Shown here: positions 50,257 to 55,478 of the stretch, piece after piece
How positions within the stretch are numbered: position 1 is the first letter of the stretch
Layout of the letters: each line of letters opens with the position of its first letter
DNA from: Dorea sp. D27
GTDB taxonomy: Bacteria; Bacillota; Clostridia; Lachnospirales; Lachnospiraceae
Direction: 5' to 3'
Length of the DNA stretch: 55,478 bases
NCBI RefSeq assembly: GCF_001185345.1
Contig: NZ_KQ236743.1
Span: forward strand, 80,646 to 136,123
Position numbers and translations under genes: made by a program
Notes under the pieces: generated by a model
Seen by the model: only the letters and a program-made list of their open reading frames with translations
What the model was told of the DNA's origin: nothing
The model's database searches: none

Positions 50257-51624
50257 ATGGCAGATTATAAGGAAATGATTAAAAGGCAGAGAGCATATTT
50301 CAGAGAAGGAGCGTGCAAAAGCATAGGATTCAGGATTGCTCAGCTTACGAGGCTGAATGCCTGGATAAGTGAAAACGAAGGGGCCATAATGGAGGCATTA
50401 CAGAAGGATCTGCACAAATCGCCTTTTGAAGCTTATGCTACAGAAATCGGTATTGTGAAAGAGGAGATAAAGTATACGCTGAAGCATCTGCGCAAGTGGG
50501 CCCGGCCGAAACGGGTTCCGACGCCGGTCACACAGTTCCCGTCCCGTTCCTTTATCTATCCGGAGCCTTACGGAGTCGTGCTGATCATGTCCCCGTGGAA
50601 CTACCCGTTCCAGCTGACGATAGCACCTCTTGTCGGTGCCATATGTGCGGGCAACTGTGCTGTCGTGAAGCCCTCTGCCTATTCCCCGCACACTTCTGAT
50701 ATCGTGGCGAGGATGATTCGGGAACTTTTCCCAAAAAAGTATGTGGATGTAATTACTGGTGGAAGAAAGGAGAACGAAGCACTCCTGAGCGAGCACTTTG
50801 ATTATATATTCTTTACCGGCAGCGTGAATGTCGGCAGATACGTGATGGAGAAGGCGTCAAAGCACCTCACGCCCGTGAGCCTTGAGCTGGGCGGAAAAAG
50901 TCCTTGTATCGTGGACGAGACGGCAGATATCAAGATGGCGGCAAGGCGTATCGTATGGGGCAAGTTCCTGAATTCGGGCCAGACATGCGTTGCTCCGGAT
51001 TACATATTAGTACAAAAGGGTGTAAAGGAAAAGCTGCTGAAGCAGCTGGAAAAGAACATATACAAAATGTACGGCAAAGACGCGTGCCATAATGCCGAAT
51101 ATCCGAAGATGATCAATGACAGGCATTTTGACAGGGTGCTCGGACTGATGAGAGGAACGCATATCGTATGCGGCGGAGGAAGCAGAAGCGATACGAGGCA
51201 GATTGAACCGACGGTAGTAGACCAGGTCGACTGGGACAGCCCGGTCATGCAGGAAGAAATCTTCGGCCCCGTGCTGCCAGTGCTCACCTTCTACGATATC
51301 AAAGAGGCAGCCGCCATGGTCAATGCCAGACCCCGCCCGCTGGCGTTATACCTGTTCACGAAAGAAAAGAGAAGGGAAGCCTACATCTTAAGGCACGTAT
51401 CCTACGGCGGCGGATGCATCAATGACACAGTCGTACATCTGGCAACATCCCATATGCCGTTCGGGGGAGTTGGAAACAGCGGCATGGGCGGCTACCATGG
51501 CAAGGCGAGCTTCGATACATTCACCCACCAGAAAAGCATCATGAAGAAGTCGCTGCTCATAGACATACCTGTACGTTATGCACCATTTAAGAATAAACTG
51601 AATATACTGAAAAAGCTACAATAA
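50257..51624 (+). CDS. Aldehyde dehydrogenase (NAD(P)-dependent, class 3-like)
   Basis: A 455-residue enzyme: MSPWNYPFQLTI, TGSVNVGRYVM, the catalytic Glu in LELGGKSPCIV and Cys in NSGQTCVAPDYI, then EIFGPVLPV. It belongs to the ALDH3-type (YwdH-like) group that oxidises aliphatic aldehydes. The chosen ATG follows AGGAGG; nine extra upstream codons are possible but lack a site. Full length. A palindromic repeat follows the gene. Confidence 0.9.
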   Translation: MADYKEMIKRQRAYFREGACKSIGFRIAQLTRLNAWISENEGAIMEALQKDLHKSPFEAYATEIGIVKEEIKYTLKHLRKWARPKRVPTPVTQFPSRSFIYPEPYGVVLIMSPWNYPFQLTIAPLVGAICAGNCAVVKPSAYSPHTSDIVARMIRELFPKKYVDVITGGRKENEALLSEHFDYIFFTGSVNVGRYVMEKASKHLTPVSLELGGKSPCIVDETADIKMAARRIVWGKFLNSGQTCVAPDYILVQKGVKEKLLKQLEKNIYKMYGKDACHNAEYPKMINDRHFDRVLGLMRGTHIVCGGGSRSDTRQIEPTVVDQVDWDSPVMQEEIFGPVLPVLTFYDIKEAAAMVNARPRPLALYLFTKEKRREAYILRHVSYGGGCINDTVVHLATSHMPFGGVGNSGMGGYHGKASFDTFTHQKSIMKKSLLIDIPVRYAPFKNKLNILKKLQ

Positions 51625-51627
51625 TCG

Positions 51628-51675
51628 AAAGGGGTCAGACCCCTGCATGTGCAGGGGTCTGACCCCTTTCAAAAT
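51628..51675. repeat. GGGGTCAGACCCC-type palindromic repeat, copy 2
   Basis: AAAGGGGTCAGACCCCTGCA and TGCAGGGGTCTGACCCCTTT form a ~20-bp stem between converging genes. The arms match those at 2021-2073 over the GGGGTCAGACCCC core. Probably acts as a bidirectional terminator. Confidence 0.88.
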
Positions 51676-51676
51676 T

Positions 51677-53719
51677 CTAAAACAATTGGCCGATTTGAAA
51701 GACAATTGTACTTATTGTCCACGCTGTAAGAAGTTGGAAGAAGACGATTCCGAGCGTGGCCTTCCAGCTTTTTAGTTCCCGATGCATAGTCGCGATGGTG
51801 GCGGTGCATGGAACGTATAACAGGCAGAATACCATGAGCGCGTAGGCATTCAATGCGCCGAATCCCATAGAGCCAAGCGTCGTGACCATCGTACCCATGC
51901 CGTGGGCGGTGGTGATGTTCTGAATGCCGAACAGTACGCTGCAGCTTGACACGACGACTTCCTTGGCGGCGATTCCGGCGATGAGGGCTACGATGATCTG
52001 CCACTGGCCGAGGCCTGCCGGCCTGAAGATTGGCACGACTGCTTTCCCGATTATGGAACCGAAGCTATCGGTAATGTCGGTTACGTATCCGCCTGGTCCA
52101 AAGTTCAAGATGCCCCACATGATGACCGAAGCGATAAAGATAACGGTTCCGGCCTTGGTCAGATAATCTTTTATCTTTTCCCATACATAGATGGCAATGG
52201 TGCGAGCATTCGGTGCCTTATACTCTGGCAGTTCAATAAGAAGTGCATGTTCTGCCTTGCTTCCGTCCATCTTAGACAGGATAAAAGCAGTGGTGATGGC
52301 CACGACGATGCCGAGCACATACATGGAATAGCAGACAATCATGGCATGCTTTCCGAAAAACATGGAGGAAAACAGGACATATATAGGAAGCCTGGCACTG
52401 CAGGACATAAAAGGGGTGACAAGAATTGTCTTGAAACGATCCCTCTTATGTTCCAGTGCGCGGGATGCCATGATAGCAGGAACCGAACACCCGAAGCCAA
52501 GGAGCAGTGGAAGGAAAGCGCGTCCCGACAGACCGAGCCGGCTCATGATATCGTCCATGACAAAGGCGACGCGTGCCATATATCCACTGTCCTCGAGAAA
52601 TGCCAGTGCGAGGAACAGGATAAATATGTTGGGAAGGAAGGTGAGTATCCCTCCTACACCGGAAATGATTCCGTCCACTACGAGAGAAGTCATCATTTCA
52701 CCGGTATTGGCAGATGCAAGCCCGGCCGAAACGGCTGCAGACAGTGCCTCCAGCGCAATCTCAAAGTATCCTTTCAGCCAGTCGCCGATTGTAAAGGTAA
52801 AGAAAAATACTAGTGCCATAATGCCCAGAAATATGGGAAGCCCGAGCCATCGGCTTGTCAGATACCGGTCTATCTTGTCGGTAGAAGCCTCTTTCCTTGA
52901 TTTGTTCACGAGCACTTCGCCGATAATCTCTTCTATGAAATTATATTTCTGATTAATGATATCCTTCTCATAGCTTCGGTCCACCGTGTTGCCTAAATCA
53001 AGAGGATAGGCGTTTGTGATGCCCTTGTCCTGTTCCAGTATCTTGATAGCATGCCAGCGTTTATTATCCAGATGAGGATAACTCTGGCTGAGCGCAGAGA
53101 TGATGAGATCTATCTTGTCTTCTATGTAATCCTCATATACCATGGCATATTCTTCGTGGTGGTTGTGCCGATGTGAAGACTGGAGCCCGGGATGATGGTG
53201 AATCAAAGGACCCTGCCTGTCGTACTCTTTGTGGTGGGAGACGGCATGCATAAGGATGGAAAGGCCGGTCTTCTTTCTGGCAGATACCGGTATTGCCGGA
53301 ACACCGAGCATCTCAGGAAGCCTGTGGAGATCAATCTCCATACCACGTTCTTCCACGATATCCATCATATTCAGCGCCAGAACCACTGGTTTTCCAAGCT
53401 CTATGAGCTGAAGCGTCAGATACAGGTTGCGTTCCAGACTGGATGCATCTATCACGTCTATTATGACATCTACCTCATCACTCATAATGCATTCCCTTGA
53501 TACGGTTTCTTCCATCGTATATGATGAAAGGCTGTATATGCCCGGAAGGTCGATAAGCTTGAATTCCAGCCCCTTGTATGTTGCACGCCCTTCTTTCTTT
53601 TCCACGGTGACACCCGGCCAGTTGGCCACTTTGAGGTTGGCACCTGTAAAGGCATTGAACAAGGTCGTCTTCCCGCAGTTCGGATTACCTATAAAACCTA
53701 CGTTGATGGTTTTTCTCAT
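51677..53719 (-). CDS. feoB: Ferrous iron transport protein B
   Basis: A 680-residue Fe2+ transporter. The N-terminal G domain has GNPNCGKTT (~11-19), the switch II DLPGIYSLSS and LNMMDI as the guanine-specificity motif. A His-rich stretch around residues 170-190 (HHHPG...HRHNHHEE) sits in the linker before the membrane part and may bind metal. Gate and pore segments follow (LLLGFGCSVPAI, PFMSCSARLPIY). feoA is immediately upstream with a 4-base overlap. Control by a Fur-like box is likely. Confidence 0.95.
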   Translation of the reverse strand: MRKTINVGFIGNPNCGKTTLFNAFTGANLKVANWPGVTVEKKEGRATYKGLEFKLIDLPGIYSLSSYTMEETVSRECIMSDEVDVIIDVIDASSLERNLYLTLQLIELGKPVVLALNMMDIVEERGMEIDLHRLPEMLGVPAIPVSARKKTGLSILMHAVSHHKEYDRQGPLIHHHPGLQSSHRHNHHEEYAMVYEDYIEDKIDLIISALSQSYPHLDNKRWHAIKILEQDKGITNAYPLDLGNTVDRSYEKDIINQKYNFIEEIIGEVLVNKSRKEASTDKIDRYLTSRWLGLPIFLGIMALVFFFTFTIGDWLKGYFEIALEALSAAVSAGLASANTGEMMTSLVVDGIISGVGGILTFLPNIFILFLALAFLEDSGYMARVAFVMDDIMSRLGLSGRAFLPLLLGFGCSVPAIMASRALEHKRDRFKTILVTPFMSCSARLPIYVLFSSMFFGKHAMIVCYSMYVLGIVVAITTAFILSKMDGSKAEHALLIELPEYKAPNARTIAIYVWEKIKDYLTKAGTVIFIASVIMWGILNFGPGGYVTDITDSFGSIIGKAVVPIFRPAGLGQWQIIVALIAGIAAKEVVVSSCSVLFGIQNITTAHGMGTMVTTLGSMGFGALNAYALMVFCLLYVPCTATIATMHRELKSWKATLGIVFFQLLTAWTISTIVFQIGQLF

Positions 53720-53946
53720 AGCTCTTCCACCTCCCGTACTACTATATGGTCGGCAATCCTTCTGCCCATGGCAAAGCGGGTGCCCCGGAACTTTGCCGTC
53801 AGAGATCCTTTTTTGTCATTATTCAATACTGTAATCTGTGTACCTTCTGTCAGACCGAGCGCCTCAAGACGGCGTTCCAGGCCAAGCTCCATATCAATCG
53901 ATTTGACCTCGTAAGTCTGGTTGTTTTTTCCTTGCTTCAGCGTCAT
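53716..53946 (-). CDS. feoA: Ferrous iron transport protein A
   Basis: A 76-residue SH3-like FeoA: LERRLEALGLTEGTQITVLNN and GTRFAMGRRIADHIVV are typical. It binds and regulates FeoB. The gene overlaps feoB by four bases. A Fur-like box precedes it. Confidence 0.92.
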   Translation of the reverse strand: MTLKQGKNNQTYEVKSIDMELGLERRLEALGLTEGTQITVLNNDKKGSLTAKFRGTRFAMGRRIADHIVVREVEEL

Positions 53947-53966
53947 GTCGGAATAGCTCCTATATT

Positions 53967-53985
53967 GTTATTGATAATTATTATC
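53967..53985 (-). promoter_or_regulatory. Fur-type iron box upstream of feoAB
   Basis: Read on the minus strand, GATAATAATTATCAATAAC is close to the Fur consensus (GATAATGATTATCATTATC; 16 of 19 positions by eye). It lies about 20 bases before the feoA start. Confidence 0.75.
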
Positions 53986-54078
53986 TATTACATTGCATAT
54001 CATACCACTATTTGACGTAAATGGCAATGTGAAGTATACTATAAACACTATAAAAAGGAGCAGGAATGGAGCGGATTT

Positions 54079-54888
54079 ATGCAGGTATATTTTTTTATAT
54101 TATATTTTTTCACTTATGGGTTTCTCGGGTGGTGTACTGAGGTGGCATTTGCGACGACAAAGCAGCATAAGTTCGTAAACCGGGGATTTTTAAATGGGCC
54201 TATATGCCCAATCTATGGCGTAGGTGTCGGTGTGGTCGTACAGTTTCTTGCCCCGGTCAAGGAAAATCTGGTTCTGCTTTATGTTACATCTACTATACTT
54301 GTCACGTTGATTGAATGGATAACGGGTTTTCTGATGGACAAGATATTTCATCACAAGTGGTGGGATTATTCCAGCCAGCCGTTGAACATAGGAGGATATG
54401 TCTGCCTTGTATTTTCACTCGTCTGGGGCGTGGCCTGCGTCTTTATCGTAAAGGTAATCCATCCGCTTATACATAAGGGGCTCTCCCTGCTTCCGGCAGT
54501 GGCAGGTATCGTACTTATAGCAGTGCTTGGGGCAGTGCTCATTTCAGACATCTATGTTACGGCATCCGGCATCCTGAAGCTGAACCGCCGTCTGGAGATG
54601 ATGGAACGGATTGCCGTGGAACTGCGGGAGCTTTCGGAGAAAGTGGGCGAGAATATCCATGAAAATGTTATGGAGACGATGGAAGTTACCGAAGAGATAA
54701 GAGAAAAGCTGGAGATAGCCACAGAAGATCAGAAGAGCCGCATCACGGATCTGAAAGAAAAATACAGAGAACTGGCGGAGCACGGGACAAAAGTGAGCAA
54801 CCGTCTGCTGAAAGCCTTCCCGAAAATGGAATCGAGAAAGCATAAGGATATATTGAAAGAACTCCAGATGAAGATATTAAAGAAATAA
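54079..54888 (+). CDS. Putative ABC-transporter type IV (CmpB-like) membrane protein
   Basis: A 269-residue protein. Four to five helices (~4-26, ~48-66, ~66-86, ~108-126 and ~134-155) contain the family segments FFTYGFLGWCTEV and NRGFLNGPICPIYG, and WWDYSSQPLNIGGYVCL. The C-terminal ~100 residues form a charged coiled coil. CmpB-type proteins are common in Clostridia and uncharacterised. It ends 12 bases before the structured repeat element. Confidence 0.82.
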   Translation: MQVYFFILYFFTYGFLGWCTEVAFATTKQHKFVNRGFLNGPICPIYGVGVGVVVQFLAPVKENLVLLYVTSTILVTLIEWITGFLMDKIFHHKWWDYSSQPLNIGGYVCLVFSLVWGVACVFIVKVIHPLIHKGLSLLPAVAGIVLIAVLGAVLISDIYVTASGILKLNRRLEMMERIAVELRELSEKVGENIHENVMETMEVTEEIREKLEIATEDQKSRITDLKEKYRELAEHGTKVSNRLLKAFPKMESRKHKDILKELQMKILKK

Positions 54889-54900
54889 ATGGAGGGTTAC

Positions 54901-55106
54901 GTAAATTAGGACGCCGCTGGGGAGGCAGGGGGCATCTGCTGCGATGCGTCCGGGACTGCGACTATCACACAGATTCCTAAGCCTGTGGAATGTTCGCCGA
55001 TAGCGGCTCACACCCCACGGGCCAAGGAATCTGGTGAGGATTCTCCGTCCCTTCCGCCTGTACCTTCGCATCTGTCCCCTGCCTCCCCAGCGGCTATCTA
55101 CTTTAC
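54901..55106 (+). ncRNA. Structured repeat element, copy B (206-nt rod)
   Basis: Aligns gap-free with copy A (minus strand 402-197). Helices in window coordinates: 54914-54931 with 55076-55093 (18 bp, perfect), 54952-54955 with 55048-55051, 54970-54978 with 55025-55033 (9 bp), 54982-54988 with 55015-55021, and tip GCCG 54996-54999 with CGGC 55004-55007 around ATAG. Element ends GTAAATTAG and CTACTTTAC also pair. By hand count, 12 pairs differ from copy A by double compensating changes, and the GACTAT and GGATTCTCCG loops are fixed. Neither copy has an ORF with coding signals. Family and function unknown; it could be a trans-acting RNA, a mobile-element RNA or an ssDNA substrate. Confidence 0.75.
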
Positions 55107-55226
55107 TGGCACGGGCGGGGGTGGCTGTGTGACAATACTGGAGGCCGGAAAGAATTTGGCTTGTGTGGCTATATGAATAAAAGATGCGTCAAGTTGAAAT
55201 CCTTGGCGAAATGGAATTATAATGAG
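55107..55226 (+). repeat. Tail of element B with a promoter-like end
   Basis: The first ~60 bases keep blocks seen in the tail of copy A (GGGCG, GTGTGAC, TACTGG and a GCC...GGC hairpin), so the conserved element runs past the 206-nt rod. TTGAAA (55194-55199) and TATAAT (55218-55223), 18 bp apart, form a good promoter pointing right into the junction hairpin. No gene. Confidence 0.55.
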
Positions 55227-55292
55227 GAAGAGCCGGTATCAGGTACAGGGCTGTTATATGAGATAACATCCCTTGCCTGACTCCGGCTCTTC
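55227..55292. repeat. Junction hairpin between elements B and A'
   Basis: A 66-base near-symmetric inverted repeat: GAAGAGCCGG with CCGGCTCTTC (10 bp), TCAGG with CCTGA, AGGG with CCCT, and GTTAT with ATAAC, closing on an ATGAG loop. It sits at the centre of the two oppositely oriented elements. Its right arm starts the sequence repeated at the left end of the window. Confidence 0.75.
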
Positions 55293-55478
55293 TTCCAGCA
55301 ACGGCGTGCACGCCTCGCTGCAAACGTTTAACTGCGATAATATACACCGTACTAATTTGTATGTGTTGTATACACTAAGCTTGCTACCATTTTCCATCTA
55401 GCTGACGCAGCCAGCGTTCATCCGCTGGCCAGTAACGTCACACGGCCGCTCACGCCCTTGTTAGTAAAGTAGATAGCG
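55268..55478. repeat. Exact direct copy of window positions 1-211
   Basis: Identical to the first 211 bases of the window. It is the tail of another A-type element in inverted orientation to copy B. The window ends inside it. Confidence 0.95.

Noticed and set aside
52247..52952. Long plus-strand frames within feoB
   Set aside because: They are antisense to conserved FeoB membrane segments and have no start signals.
1..55478. Complete circular plasmid or phage genome, suggested by the identical ends
   Set aside because: No replication, partition, capsid or packaging gene is present, and many chromosomal housekeeping genes are. A repeat-bounded chromosomal contig explains the ends better.

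Overview
The window looks like chromosomal DNA from an anaerobic, spore-forming Firmicute of the Lachnospiraceae type, close in style to the Clostridium scindens/Dorea group. The evidence is a strictly anaerobic gene set: an [FeFe]-hydrogenase-like protein, two glycyl-radical enzymes with their radical-SAM activases, ferredoxin-type proteins and FeoAB. Sporulation-linked genes (YlmC/YmxH, free-standing Spo0A C-terminal domains), strong Gram-positive ribosome binding sites and moderate GC fit this. The genus is inferred, not proven.

Layout. Left end (1-563): a structured repeat element on the minus strand. 0.56-6 kb: hydrogenase-like protein, DEAD-box RNA helicase, a nucleotidyltransferase, YbjQ, DapB and tRNA-Pro. 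6-14.4 kb: an AT-richer accessory stretch with many small broken genes, an MNT nucleotidyltransferase whose HEPN partner is truncated, a collagen-like/tail-fibre protein flanked by two copies of one gene (the second a 3' remnant), TspO, and the first of two free-standing Spo0A_C proteins. 14.4-19.2 kb: a BtrH-type peptidase-fold protein, an S41-like peptidase, the second Spo0A_C protein with a previously hidden 51-residue small gene, tRNA-Gly, and membrane and PH-domain proteins. 19.3-26.7 kb: carbamate kinase with a ferredoxin, an Xre-controlled ABC exporter operon, ylmC-nrdR, truA, exoA and an SDR reductase. 26.9-34.2 kb: an RND exporter with a long coiled-coil insert, a small HD hydrolase, DUF1284, bioY with a BirA-like operator, a membrane MerR regulator and a DUF1848 protein. 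34.3-45 kb: glycyl-radical metabolism. This part holds 4-hydroxyproline dehydratase with its activase, nrdG, nrdD fused to a redoxin domain, trxB, a GntR regulator and proC. 45-54.9 kb: a TetR/lipoprotein pair, a WYL regulator, a PHP phosphoesterase, an aldehyde dehydrogenase, FeoAB under a Fur-like box, and a CmpB-type membrane protein. Right end (54.9-55.5 kb): a second copy of the structured element, in inverted orientation.

How parts connect. HypD makes 1-pyrroline-5-carboxylate from trans-4-hydroxyproline, and ProC, about 6 kb downstream, can reduce it to proline. NrdR is encoded at 23.9 kb, and two NrdR-type boxes 31 bp apart sit in front of nrdD. The NrdD redoxin tail and the adjacent thioredoxin reductase suggest a self-contained electron route.

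The most interesting signal is the pair of inverted 206-nt elements at the two ends. They align without a gap at about 74% identity (my hand count). Both fold into the same long rod, and 12 base pairs differ by compensating changes on both sides. This is direct evidence of selection for structure. The first 211 bases of the window recur exactly at its end, so the element's tail is repeated in the genome, and the window probably stops at that repeat.
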